From Protostelium mycophagum (lineage: Eukaryota; Evosea; Variosea; Protosteliida; Protosteliaceae), in the NCBI GenBank assembly GCA_002081555.1, contig MZNV01002545.1, positions 1 through 55,920 of the forward strand: a stretch of DNA of 55,920 nucleotides. The letters run 5' to 3'. The translations under genes and the position numbers were made by a program. The notes beneath the pieces are model-generated. The model did not search any database, had not been told where the DNA came from, and saw only the letters and a list, made by a program, of their open reading frames with translations. Positions 12,760 through 25,297 of this stretch are shown here, in pieces; positions within the stretch are counted from its first letter, which is position 1, and the number at the start of each line of letters is the position of its first letter.

Positions 12760-15149
12760 TTACTCTGGATGGTAAGAATCAAAGTTGTAAGATCTGAGCA
12801 AGCTCTGTATAGATGCCACCACCCCTCCCTCAGTGATATCTACACCGGTCACACCCCCTTGGTTCTGTTGCATACTCCCTCCTCTTAATATGTACAACTT
12901 CTTTCCGGTCGTCACGTCCCATACCTATAGGTCTCAATCATTTGTGCCTTCTTTAGACAAAGGTAAAATGATATGCAAAGACTGTGGCTTTGCCGCAGAA
13001 CAAAGCATCACAGTGCCCACAAACACTGCAACAAACCCATAATATGGAAGACACCTTCCTCGAAAATAAGTCTAAAACAAAAACAACCTTGACTTTGTGA
13101 CGCATTCCAACAAGACAAAAGCTCACCTTGATACTGAGATCAGATGCTCCCGCGATGACCTTCTTTCCACGCATTCTGAAATCTTGAATGATGGCATTGT
13201 CCGCATTAAGTGTGTGTTTCAATCTTCTGGTTGTCAAGTCCCACACCTGATTTCCATCAACAAGAATGAGAAGAGTAAAAGTTGTTCCTCACATATAATT
13301 CAGAGGTGGAATAGCCACCCAGCAGACCTTCGTCTATCTGTAAATTATTGATGTGTCCTGCTGCAATATTCCATTTGCTACTACCGCCGTTCACTATTGA
13401 CGATTGAGGTCATTCCATCTTTATTTCAAAAATAAATATTATATTATTGTATTGTATTATGATATTATTATATTGTTATATTATATGATTATATTATTAT
13501 TCAAGCGCCGAGTTTTTGTCATGATTCAAATGATAACGATACCTCTACAGATTTAAAGATAATAATTTTACAAATCATATCGTACGCTTACCAATATCTA
13601 TATCAACGATATCAGTTCCTTCAGAGATAATGGCTTGGTTGCCGTTGACAACCATACTGTTGGCATGGAAATCCCAGGAATGGACGGCGAATTCCGTCCT
13701 TCTGAGGTCGTAAGTTCGAAGTCCGGTTTTTCCGGCAACCAATATCAAGTGGTTATTCATATAGATCTACAAAAATCAGAAATCATCCAAAAAAACATTA
13801 AAAAAACATTCTAAAATCTCTTCAAGGACAGATGAAATATTTTTATCACAATAAGATTGAAATTGTTGGATTTTAAATTTTAAAAATGTGGTCGGACTCA
13901 CCTTCTCTGCTCCAGTTATTTTTGGTGAAAAATTCTGTGTTTGTTTAATAAATTCCAAACGTCAGATCTATTTTTAAAGATGTCAAAAGTGTCACCTTGA
14001 CATTTTCTCCAGATCTGATGTCATATAATTTGACAGACGCATCTGCCCTTCCGACAACCACAGAGGATCCACCGAAAGACATGCAGGTGACGGTACTGTC
14101 TTGGGGGATATTGTGTTCTATCTTAGCATCTTCCGCATTCCACACAATCAATTCTGCTGCTGTAGACACCACTCTAGCTTCGTTGAAATCGAGACTACAA
14201 AATTCAATTTTTATGTCTTAAGTTTTTTTAACTGATGCATCACACTCTATACTGCTAGAGCGCAGCTCTGCAGTTTTTGGAATTTATAATTGAATCACCA
14301 GAAGAAATATCTTCATCATTTAAAAATGGTACCATTTGATTGGCGAAGTGTGCCCCGTCATCGTGTTGACAGCATCGGGTGTGCCGAGACGCCACAACTT
14401 CAAACTGCCGTCTGCAGATCCACTCACGATGTTAGACTTGTACACTTTAAACAAGTTGATATTGCCGGTATGTCCTCTATATGTGGTCAACTTGAAGTCT
14501 CCAGCTCTACCGGCTTGCCATCCGGCATGCATCACTCTCTGCTTTGCATAACACTCCTTCCAATTTCGTCCATTTCTGCCGAGAGATGAAAATGGAAAGG
14601 AGTCGCGACAGAGTGTACGCCACAGCCAAGACTCGTTTGTGATGGTATGAAGTTGTCTGCACACGGTCGCCATCTTGCATATCTCTCTTGGCGGAAGACG
14701 TAACATGATCTCCACGAGTGTATCACGAGGCAGTCCTAAGAATTGACTCTATATAGATGAGTCGTTTGTGGAATGGATCGTTATTGTACCGACCTGCGGT
14801 TGTTCCTCAAAAGATGTTGGGCTCAACTGCATATCGGCCTTCTCATCGAAATAACGTCCAACAAGCTTGATCAACTCCTTCCATATGTAAACATATGAAT
14901 GAAATGGACAACCCTGACCTGATTGATCGGAGGTAAAGGTAGTTCAATAGGACGATTGCAAAAAGGACAACTTCCTCGATTCCAAGCTATCTTTGTGGCG
15001 CAATGCTACACATATCATTCCTCGATCGACAAAGATACAATTACCTTGCATAAAGAGTGGGAACACGTTAGAGTGATCGGCTCTTGAAAAATCTCGAAGC
15101 AGACATAGCACGTGCACCTGTCTTTAAGGTCTTGTAGTTGTTCGCTCAT
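12760..15149 (-). CDS. RING finger - F-box - WD40 repeat protein, putative E3 ubiquitin ligase component
   Basis: Minus-strand exons begin MSEQLQDLKDRC (ATG at 15149). A C3HC4 RING follows at once: CTCYVCFEIFQEPITLTCSH, SLCKHC across an intron, then GSCPFCNRPIELP. Next is a linker (ELIKLVGRYFDEKADM) and an F-box (LPRDTLVEIMLRLPPREICK, then ESWLWRTLCRD) at about 14725-14560. The C-terminal half is a WD40 propeller: YRGHTGNINLFKVYKSNIVS, GSADGSLKLW, GRADASVKLYDIRSGENVK, AGKTGLRTYDLR, MWDLTTRRLKHTL, and last VWDVTTGKKLYIL, stopping at 12760. F-box proteins recruit substrates to Skp1-cullin-RING ligases and the WD40 domain usually reads the substrate. A built-in RING in the same chain is unusual. 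Intron phases were checked at the RING and F-box joins and not for every WD40 exon. Confidence 0.8.
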
Positions 15150-15500
15150 GTTTTAAATGGTGTTTCTTCCGATGAAAACGATACAAATGCTTCGCCGAAG
15201 ACTCGCATTCAAGTAAGCTGTTTTCAATGACGGTGATGGAGGTGTTGACTTTGGACAGATGATTCAGAGCAGATAACAAATTGCAACCATAAGACAAGTT
15301 CAGGGATGTGAGATGAACTCTCACATGAAAGAAACGCTAAGATACGACCTGAGAGATAATCGCAAAGCTTCAATGACAAGGATATCATTTGGAATGAAGA
15401 ACCTAGAAGGACATGCAGAAGTTGAAGCTGTAAATTTAAATTCCAAATTCAAATTTCACATTTACAAACTCACAACGAATTTTCTGCACAAACAAAAAAC
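15150..15500. promoter_or_regulatory. Divergent intergenic region upstream of the RING and allantoicase genes
   Basis: The RING gene (start 15149, minus) and the allantoicase fusion (start 15501, plus) are transcribed away from each other from these 350 bases. Short open frames on both strands (15124-15324, 15313-15504) have no family resemblance. A near-palindromic AT-rich patch (tttaaattccaaattcaaatttcac) sits at about 15433-15458. No core promoter motif is clear. Confidence 0.45.
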
Positions 15501-18500
15501 ATGATCGGCTCACCCTCCGTCCACCAGAACAAGAAAGAAAAGGCATTCTTAGAGCGACTCGGAAATCCGGAGAAAGGATCTCTACATTGGGCAGCTCTTC
15601 AGAATGATTTAGAGAGCGCAATACAACTGATACGCGGTGGCTGCGATGTGAACTCAACCAGTGGGTGACCTCTATATTTATATTTCTCACACCTTCCAGC
15701 ACCTCAGCAGATCACGCCGCTTGATGTCGCGAGGTATTCATTGGTAGTCGTCATCGCTTTGATTGAAAATGTAGGGAGCTGAATAATGGAGTTCTGTATC
15801 AGCTGATCAAGATCTTTGGTGGAAGTTCTGGAGACGAAGGTGCTTTTGATCCCAGCATGAATCTCATCGATCTGGCCTCTAATCAGTTGGGAAGTAAGGT
15901 GGGCTCTACGTCTTCTCATTTATATAAATTCAACCGATTAGGTATTGTACGCCAGCGACGAATGGTTCGCAGAAGCCTCCAACCTCTTAAAACCAGGCAG
16001 AGGTACCTTCTCGCCACAGACGGTGTGTTTGTCTCCACATTTGCTTTATGATCTCACACAATATAGTTCACCAGCGCAGGACAATTATATGATGGGTGGG
16101 AAACCGCCAGACATGGTTCTTTTAGACGTGGAGGCCGTGATACCTGTATCGTACAATTAGGTATAAGTCTTTCATCAGAATAATGAAAGCATCAAACTGC
16201 TCGATCATGTTGCTGTTGTTGCCTTATGAATTTGTACACCTACAGAAATAAAATTACAAAAAGATTCAACTTATTTCTGCAGGTGTTCCTGGCATCGTCA
16301 GAGGCTTCGATATAGACACCAACTGGTTCACTGGAAATTTCGCACCTGCCGCTTCTGTAGAGGGCTTCCTCGCAACACCAGGACAAGGTGAGTAATCTTT
16401 CACGATCGGATTCGAAATGTGTTGATGTCTATAGATTACACTTTGGAACAATTAAAAAATGAGGTGATGTGATGATCTGATGCATCTCGATCACTAAACA
16501 ACTGAAGGTTTCATGGACAGAGATTTTGCCCGTGTCAAACCTTTCTGCCAGCGCACAGCACTTCTTCGCCGCCTCTTCTGTCGCAAAGTAGTCATGTCTT
16601 TGTGATCAACCGTTAAACATGTTTAGGTGGACACATTTAAGACTTCACATCTACCCTGATGGAGGTGTCGCGAGATTTAGAGCTTTCGGTGACGTCATCC
16701 CTCATCTGTCCCATGGCGAGGTGAAATTTTATTAAGTGAAACTGGAAATTTAAATTTTAAAAACTTTGACAAAGTGAAATATTTTATAAAATTGAAAAAT
16801 TCGAAAGATCTCAAATAAAAATCCAAAGTTCGAAAATATATTCTGATCCTGTACAGAAATTAGTAGACTTGGCGTTGATCACCAACGGCGGCAGGGGCGT
16901 GTTCGTCTCTGACAGCTACTTCAGCCACCCTAACAACGCCATCACCCCCGGAAGAGGCATCAATATGGGAGATGGCTGGTATGTCTTCATATGTTCTTCT
17001 ATTGCAATATGTATAAGAAGAAAAGTTCTACGTGTATATTAAATTTGTCTGATATTATCATTGTTGCATAAAGGAGCGGCATGTTTGAGCGATTACATTC
17101 AATATTATGATATAATTATTATTTATATAAACAAAAATACATTTATTTGCTCAGACGCACCAAATGCGCCACATGATGAAAAACAGATTTTTTGTACTCT
17201 TTGAACATACACAAAACAATACTCAATAATAATTTTCAATAATAATATTATTATTAATATGAAATGACAGTAACCCAGGGAGACTAAAAGAAGTAGAGAT
17301 CCTGATCACAAAGAATGGCTCGTCATCAAGCTGGGAAATATCGGAACAATCCAGAATATCGAGTTAGACACGAACCACTTCAAGGGTAACTACCCATGGG
17401 GTGTCGTTGTAGATGGATGCATGGGGGTGAATATTTTTTCTATCAAAATCATCTTCATGTCTCAAAGCCCATGGGAAGAATGACGGAGATTAGGAGGGAG
17501 GAGAGTGGAAGCGGATACTTCCATTGACCCATTTAGAAGGCCATAAGCAGCAGTATTTCCAAGGTAACACCTCATTTCGTCATCATTCCACGCAAAGATG
17601 GAGACGGTCCTGTCACAACTTGTGCAGAATAGCATGGTTTGGATGTCTTTATGTTTGTGGCAAATGTACCAAACGTGTGTTCTACATAGTTATTGAAATA
17701 CATCAGGAAAGGACATTGTAGACGTGGGAGTTGTCTCGCACGTGCGTGTCACCATCATCCCCGATGGAGGCATCTCCAGAATAAGGTAATTCCATCACGG
17801 TAATAACCGTGTACTTACTCGTCAAGGCTGAACGGTGTCCCCATGGACGTCGCTTCGCTAAACAGGAAGATACTGAGCGACTCTTTGTATAATAATTTGA
17901 AGCTGGCCCCCATCACTGGAGGAAGGTACGATTGTATATCTCTATGTGCGGAAAATGGACTTTAACAAATTATATATTCAAAGTGTTAATGGAGTTTTTT
18001 GGACGAAAATATTTTTCTTGTGGCTTTTGCCGCAAATATAAAAAATGACAATGTACCGATGGAGGCATCTCCAGAATAAGGTAATTCCATCACGGTAATA
18101 ACCGTGTACTTACTCGTCAAGGCTGAACGGTGTCCCCATGGACGTCGCTTCGCTAAACAGGAAGATACTGAGCGACTCTTTGTATAATAACTTGAAGCTG
18201 GCCCCCATCACTGGAGGAAGGTACGATTGTATATCTCTATGTGCGGAAAATGGACTTTAACAAATTATATATTCAAAGTGTTAATGGAGTTTTTTGGACG
18301 AAAATATTTTTCTTGTGGCTTTTGCCGCAAATATAAAAAATGACAATGTACTCCGATGTAGAGACTACAGGTTGCACTTCAGTGCAGCTGTGCGCCACGG
18401 TGCGTGTTGATCCTCTTTGCAATTCTTTCTGTTGAAAAGAAAGAGTCCAGATTGATTTACACCACATAAGATTCCATGAGTTCGGAGATGTCTCCAAGAC

Positions 18501-19170
18501 CCTGGAAGACGGGCACAACCCCTGGCTCCCCACGGTTTCTGGGAAAGTCTCCATTGTGAGGGCGGAGGCGATCAGTTTGCCATATCAGCTCGTGGAGCTG
18601 GGACAGGTGACTCTTTTGCCATATCAGCTCGTGGAGCTGGGACAGGTGACTCTAAAAGAATTTTTTAGGTCATTTTAATGTTTTTTTGTTCGGCCAAAAA
18701 AAGCTCGAAAACGCTCTTCATTGTAGATGGTACATTTCTGAGATATTTATTTTCTGCAGAACACTTCTGGAGCAGTGACATACATCCCGATGTGTGGAGT
18801 GGAGAAGTACGCTGTTGTAGTGGCACTCCCCACGCTCAAAGGCTCTCGTCCCGATCTTTTGAACCTCTCTGCCTTCCTGGCTTCTGCTGGAGAAGCGGTG
18901 CATATCAAGCAGGGAGTGTGGCATTACATTGCTCCAATAGGTAACAAAAGATTGTGGAATTGCATACAAGTATATCTTATATGCCTTGTAGATGAGCTTG
19001 AAAGAAATTTTTTTTCTGTTTTTTGTGCACAATTTTAATGATTCGGAAGTTTGAAATCGACCTCTGAACATACTTCAGGCAAAAAGGGTGACTTCGTGGT
19101 GATTTCCCCAGACAAAGAAGGCGGGAGGTTCTCTGCATTGAAGCCCAACCAGATCAGCCTTGTCGCTTAA
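15501..19170 (+). CDS. Ankyrin - allantoicase - ureidoglycolate lyase fusion enzyme
   Basis: About 18 short exons give roughly 620 residues. The N-terminus has about two ankyrin repeats ([28 protein letters not shown]). An allantoicase with both duplicated halves follows. First half: [65 protein letters not shown]. Second half: [56 protein letters not shown]. The C-terminus is a ureidoglycolate lyase: [54 protein letters not shown], ending NQISLVA. Allantoicase splits allantoate into urea and ureidoglycolate, and the lyase turns ureidoglycolate into glyoxylate and urea, so consecutive purine-degradation steps sit on one chain. A 99-base exon is present twice (see repeat). One intron (about 16980-17285) is unusually long and AT-rich. 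The gene ends 24 bases from the opposing polymerase gene. Confidence 0.88.
17761..18350. repeat. Near-identical 295-base tandem duplication carrying one exon
   Basis: Copy 1 is 17761-18055 and copy 2 is 18056-18350. They agree except for about one base (aataatttgaag against aataacttgaag). Each holds the 99-base exon encoding [20 protein letters not shown] and its continuation to APITGG (17827-17925 and 18122-18220), with intact donor and acceptor. The exon is symmetric (same phase at both ends), so including both copies adds 33 residues without breaking the frame, and skipping one restores the single-copy form. Confidence 0.93.
18573..18653. repeat. 39-base direct duplication across a splice donor
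   Basis: The sequence ttgccatatcagctcgtgga followed by gctgggacaggtgactct occurs at about 18577-18614 and again at about 18616-18653. The unit contains the end of an exon (PYQLVELGQ) plus its GT donor, so two equivalent donors now lie in tandem. Confidence 0.88.
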
Positions 19171-19194
19171 TAAAAGACCTCTTCAAAACTTGCT

Positions 19195-22100
19195 TTATTT
19201 GATCGAGATGGTCGATTTCAGATTCATCGCGGCCAATTCAGCAGATAAGTAAGTGTAGACGTACGGAATGTTGATCGTCTCCACATCTACCACGTTTAGA
19301 AGTGAACAGATTCTTTATAATAATCAAGGATTTCAGACGCGGTGCAACGACCAGGGCACTGCCCCGGCCCGTTAATTCCACGATCTTAATGAGTTTATAG
19401 ACATAATAGATGCAGCCTGCGGAGAGTTGCTGTGCCTTGAGCATCGGCTGGAAGGATGCATTTTGCATGTATTTGTGAGTTTTTTATGCGAACACAAATA
19501 AAACTTTGCAACTCCGATGGTGGAAATAATTGATTACCGTTTTCAGAGTCGCATATCGGGCAGTACAAGATGCTTCCAGAGCGGAATGTCCCTTGGTTCT
19601 CTGTGCCGCTCTTGCGGAAAGGCGCCAAGATGCTTCCGCATGACTTGCATACGGAGGTTTCACTTCTGTCTGAACAATTGAACAATCTGTCGTTCAAGAG
19701 GAAAGCAGCTCCGTGAGCAATCATGGAGTCACGCTCCATCTCTCCGAAACGGACACCTGGGTCAGTGTTACTGGTGTACATTTGATGTCATTTTGAAAAC
19801 TGGTTGTATTTCTGTTACAAAGTTGCCTGAGTAACTTTGGGATTGTATAAATATTCTTGAATTGCTGCAAATAATAGATTTACAGTGCGATTTGTGTTAG
19901 AGTATGCGGATCTGCGCAAAGCATAAACCTGCTACCACGAACTATAATAAATCCTCAAAAAAATGAATGACAATCCTCACCTCCTCCCTTGGCTCTTCCC
20001 TTTATAGGCTGGTGAGTGAGTCCGTTCACCTTACCCTTCGATCTGACTTGGAACTTGTCTTTCACCATGTGTCGCAGTCTCTGATAGTACACCACTCCAA
20101 GATATATATCGGCGTGAAATTCTTGACCAGAAATACCGCTGTACATGGGCTCGTTACCGTAATAGTTGTATCCGGCCTTAGTCAATTGTTCTCCAAAGTA
20201 ATCCACCGCTCTCTCCTTCTCGTTAAAACGGAAAGGCGTGGCATCGTGGAAAACTCCATGGAGTGCGGCACTGTGATACATCAATACGCGCAAAAAAACT
20301 GTATCGACGTACCTCTTTCCAGCCATGGACTCGACAAGCATTCCAATGGTCATACGGGACGGGAAAGCGTGAGGGTTGATGATGACATCGGGGGTCATTC
20401 CTGACTCGGAGAAAGGCATGTCCACCTGGGGCCACAGCTGACTGAGCACTCCCTTTACGCGTGAATATTCATAAGAAATAGTCTAATGGTACCTTCTGGC
20501 CGTGACGACTGGAGAACTTGTCTCCAATGACGGGGCAACGGTTGTACCTCAGCTTCAAGACGATCGTCTCGATGTGTCTCTGTGCAAGAATTAAAAGGAC
20601 GTTGCGAGATGATGATCATGATGTGATGCGGTGTTCACTTGTGGATTTTACCACATTGCGAAAAGTCGGTGTTTACTTGTCGACCGCTTTTCAGATGCTG
20701 TACGCATTCTTCGCGCAGAGTTCCACAACAAAACATCCGAAACTTCAACTTACACCCTTATCCTTCCCGTCTCCGACATCAATGACCTGAATGTCTTCCA
20801 CGATGCAGTCCTCATTAGACTTGTATTTCTTCACGTGATACTGACGCGCGATGGGGTCATAAATGCAGTACTTTGCGTCACCTTCTGTCAACTTTTGACC
20901 GATGGCTGGAAGCCCATCCTCTTCAAGTGAAGGCTCGTGCATTCCTAATGACAAGTCAACATTTATTTCATTGGTGGTTGCGGCTAAGCCGCAACATCAA
21001 TCCGCTTGATGCGAAATCATTTATCTCCCAGCAGTTTTGCACGGAATTTCAAATGAAAAGATCCTCACTTCCAGCAGTAGTGGTCAGGTTCGTAAAATAA
21101 GCCCTGCATAAATCAGCCAAAACCGGAACAAAAGTAATCACCTCTGCCCCGGCTCCTTGCTACCGGCCTCATCCGCAGCATTGATATACTCCGTTTTGTA
21201 TACGAATCCATGGCCGAATCCTCTCTCATACGAAGATTTGTTGATGATCATAGCGTCTTCCATATCGTATCCCGTGTACGATATCACAGCGACAATCGCG
21301 TTGGCGCCGGTGGGGTAGTTGTTGACGTTGTAGTCGTCTTGGCCTCCGGTCCTGACGCATGGCATCTGGGGGTTTTGGATGCGGTAGAGTTTGTTGTCTG
21401 CACGGTAAGGGTAGGAGTGGAGGGGGGTTCCCATAGTCTGTTTACCCATCTGTGATGTCATGAGTGGGGGTTGAGATGTCATAGGGGTCGGCTGTACAGA
21501 AGAAGAAGACTGCAGCTCCGCTGCGGGCACAAAAAATATTGCCTTTTGCTGACACAATGTTCTACTCGTCTGAATACGTCTTTACGACATCACAACCATC
21601 TTCCCTCGATCCCAATTCATGATATCTCACCTGACATTGGTACATATTTCTGGGACTCTGGTTGAAGTCCGAGAACGGTGTCATTGAAGCCACAGCCGAC
21701 AAAATATTCGTCGGGAGGATCTCCTGATGCGTCGTGTGCGGCTTTCTGTCCGCTTCCATACAGGCAATGTCCATATAGACTTGCTCAAAACTGCCAATCC
21801 ACTCTATCTCCCCGCTCGCCAAAGACTTTACGGGCCTGGTGAAGCGGGCAGAGCCCGCGAACATAAAGATTCCCGGGAATCTACCACCTCCGGTGGAGTT
21901 GTATGGGACGACGGCGATCTCCAGATCTTTGGGAACGCCGTGTTCTCCCTTGATCTTATAGTATCTCAGTTTGGCGACTAAACCCGGTAGTATGGAGGTG
22001 GCGACTTTTCCCAGAAATTTCCCGTCAAGCATCACGTCGATGTAACGTTGTGCAGAGTGGACGAGGGGTGCGGTTTCTGTCATTCCGAGGGAAGTCAAGA

Positions 22101-25100
22101 CTCTGCTGAGTTGGTCCAAGTTCTTGTGAGGCTCGATGGTGACCTGTGATGTAAATGATGGATTTATTTATGAGTTTTTGTGTGTTGTTGTCTTGGATTT
22201 TGAGTGTTTATTTGTGGCACTTCCAACTCTGAGAAAAAATATCTCATTTATTTAAATAAATGATATAAGATGTTGAAAAATCACTTCAACTCTCTTCTGA
22301 AAAAAAGCCGCAGAGCGCCACAAAATCCGGAAAAATCACTTCCACAAACTCACCTTGCAAGTTGTAGCGAGATGGTTCAACAGACCACAAGGACCACCAT
22401 CAGGTGTGTGCACCGGGCAAACGAACCCCCAGGCCTCGGGCAACAATTTTCTTGGAAGAGTAGTCTTCATCTCTGCAAAGAAGGAACCTCTGTGGATACA
22501 CTGGAAATGGGACATGTAACTGCGCGCGTTAAGAAGACGTGGAGTCGCGTCAAGTTACCGTAGATAGTTCAACTTGTCAGCGATGACTGTAAAACCGGAA
22601 GACTGCATGAGGTCAAGTCCGGACTCTGAAGTCAAGTTTCCTGTGCTAAGAAAGTTTTTTATCTTGAGGCACACCTGATGGTTTTAGTTATCTTTAACAG
22701 CTCCGATTTTGTTAAAGAATTTTTTTGTAGATATCACAACTGCGGCAGAGCCTCACAGTGACAGAGAACATGCGAATAAATGTGATTCACGGTGTTTTGG
22801 AAACGCCAACATGCCATAGAATAAGATGCACTCACATCGACTGACTGGTCCAGCGCTTGACGCATCGGAGCGTCCCAACTCTTGCTGGCCAGCGCCTTTT
22901 TGTTCATATTCTTGACGATGACGCTCCTCAAAACATTGCACCAAACGGTCATACGCTCTTGGAACATGGCGTTCATCAGGTGTCCGGGTAATAACACCTG
23001 ACGTGAACATAAGCCTTCTGAAGTGGGAAGGGTGAGTTTTCAAGTTGAAAATAGTACGTACTCCGTGATTCATGACAGAATCCAAGTTGTCCGTTGAGCA
23101 TCTTCCTTGAACTGTAGAGTATAGCTTTCTTAACATCATTCTGAAATAATTAATACAGAGTGACATTTTCACTTCCTGTGTTACGACTACAAAGGTTTGC
23201 AGAAGACTCAGTTTCTATCACGATCTTGCCATTGATGTTGTGCGGCGTTGCCGCAGTGCTCTCCCTTTACGCATACTTCTTTTTGCGATGTGATGCGATG
23301 CCGCAATGCAGAAACATTTATCTTGCGGCTCTGCCGCATCTTTACATCCTTCTTTTGGGATGTGACGCGATGCCGCAGTGCAGAAACATTTATCTTGCGG
23401 CTCCGCCGAATCTTTACGCATCTTTCTTTTGCGATGTGATGCGATGCCACGAAAATTCCACTCACATGATGGCATTGAATTTGTCCTTGTTGTTTCGGAG
23501 ATGCACAAGAATGAAATCATCGATGATGTTTTGTATGGCGTCTGCGTTGCTGGTGTCTGATGACGTGTACACTGCGCTTCTGAAACCCTTTCCTGTGTCT
23601 TGTCAACGGACTTGAAACGCGATGTGATGGTTCTCAAACGTTGTGCTGCGGCTCTGCCGCAGGTTTTTCAAGAAAAGGTATTGTGGTTTTTATTCGTTGT
23701 GCCGCAACATGTTTATTTGTACTATGCACAACAAAAATGTTGCGGCAAAGCCGCATGTTAAAATATAAATAGATATGGTAATTCCTTTCATTGCAGCAGA
23801 GCTACGTCACATCCTGTATCCAACAAAATCTTTCTGTCTCTACAACAGTGTAGACAGACAGTTGTGAACGAAATGAAACACTCACCGAGGAAATCTAAAC
23901 ACTGATCTCTTGTGTAGATGCCCATCTTATTACTCTCTCTTATCAACAATTCTGCGGCATCCAGTAACGCGATGGAGTCTGTGTCACCCTGAACAATCTT
24001 CTCGTATATCTCTCTGTCTGTTGTGTCGACCAACGCCTTCATCAAGATAATGATGGGGAGCATGTACTCCTTTCTTCTGATGATGACCCTGAGGGTGACG
24101 GTTCCGTCTTTACAATAGTGTAGAGAGACGGTTTGGAAAGTTTCGTTGGGTCGGATACATCTGGATGTCTTTAATTGGTGTTGAAATGCGGTTGGTTTTA
24201 TTTTTTGTGTGGCGTCTTTCTGCTGCGGCAATGCCACAGCCACAACATGATGAGCTGTTACCTCATTTGTACGGCGTATGGAGAGTAGATGCTACCCATG
24301 CGACCGAATGAACCTCTAGTGAAACTGACTATATCGTTGGCTCTTCCAATGTTCAATAGACGCATGATCTTCTCATTTCCATTCACGATGAAGTAACCTC
24401 CGACCTTGGATGATGTCATTCTTCATTTTTTTTAGTGATCATGCGTGTGTTGAGAAACCTGAGGCTTTTCCTCGGATGAGCAGCATGCAAGTGATTGTTT
24501 ATTTTGTGATGTGGCAGTGATGAACATAAAGACACCATGGATTTTAGCGAAGTAGAGAGACGCAAAATGAGACGGATTGAATGTGCCATAAAATGATGTA
24601 ACATCTCACCTCTGTATCCTCTTCATGGAGAGCAACCATCTCCTTTGGTGTCTTTCCGTGTAAAATACAACGGTTTGACTATTTTTATTAGCAATTGGAC
24701 GTGTATAAAAGAGTATCACCTTCACCATAATGGGCATCTTGCCTATGGTCCTCTTAACGGTAGTTGTAACACCACCCTCTCCTTTGAAGACAAGAGAAGC
24801 ATCTAAAGGCGCTTCATATGATATTCCAAGTTGTCTTGCCTGATTTAATTAATAACACGGATACACACATCAGCAGATCTGAATGACACTGACCTCATGT
24901 GGGCGCATAACTTCGCCATCTAACATCGGAGAACCAATACTGAGACTCTCAACATAGAATGATGTTCCTGAGGAGACCTCTATAGGTAAGTGTCCATTTA
25001 ACCACAATTTGCAAGTGTTCTTCAAAAACCAATCGAAAGACTCGACATGAGGAGCAACTGATTCTGCCAACTTTAGAGGAACTGTAGGGGGTAGAGTGTT

Positions 25101-25148
25101 GAGTGATCCATCGTCTACTCTCCTCTTAACATCTCTTGTATCAGGCAT
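19195..25148 (-). CDS. POLR1B: RNA polymerase I second-largest subunit (RPA2/RPA135, POLR1B)
   Basis: The start [13 protein letters not shown] (25148) is followed by [17 protein letters not shown] and IGKMPIMVK, then [20 protein letters not shown] and [14 protein letters not shown]. Hallmarks of the beta-like subunit follow in order: [17 protein letters not shown], the NMYQCQ and [20 protein letters not shown] segment, [118 protein letters not shown] zinc site (VCKSCGSIL ... YCPICDSE) follows, and a last exon ends in [12 protein letters not shown] and [14 protein letters not shown] and the C-terminal AELAAMN wording point to the Pol I paralogue, which makes rRNA in the nucleolus. It is cut by at least 15 introns. 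Several, notably 23.15-23.83 kb, are long and hold tandem and palindromic repeats. Confidence 0.93.
23241..23450. repeat. About 73-base tandem repeat in a POLR1B intron
   Basis: Units start at 23287, 23359 and 23433 with gatgtgatgcgatgcc. Each of the first two continues gcaRtgcagaaacatttatc ttgcggct and then tttac atc cttctttt. A partial unit precedes at about 23241. The array lies in the intron between the exons encoding KDKFNAIM and [10 protein letters not shown] and contains two of the GCGGC palindromes. Confidence 0.85.
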
Positions 25149-25297
25149 TTTGTGACAGAACCTGTGATGAAACTGGAGATTTTCTCAAAAATATTTCATC
25201 CGCAAACAATGACAACTACAACGATGGTAATGGCGGGAAAATCTGGATTCAAAGTAACGGCTGTCTTTCCAGCAGAATTCAAACCGCCAAATCTTTG
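25149..25297. promoter_or_regulatory. Divergent promoter between POLR1B and the Myb-like/phosphatase gene
   Basis: The likely start codons at 25148 (minus) and 25298 (plus) are about 150 bases apart. If the plus gene starts at an earlier ATG (25209 or 25224), the shared region is only 60-75 bases. This is inferred from orientation only. Confidence 0.4.

Noticed and set aside
15436-15702. Minus-strand open frame with Ser/Arg-rich product.
   Set aside because: It is the shadow of the ankyrin exon of the allantoicase fusion, whose frame has family matches and splice continuity.
20973-21000. The GTTGCGGCTAAGCCGCAAC palindrome as a transcription terminator.
   Set aside because: It lies inside a POLR1B intron, has no T-run role in a eukaryotic Pol II gene, and belongs to a dispersed family.
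23241-23450. CRISPR-like array (regular repeats with similar units).
   Set aside because: Units are contiguous tandem copies without unique spacers, inside a eukaryotic intron.
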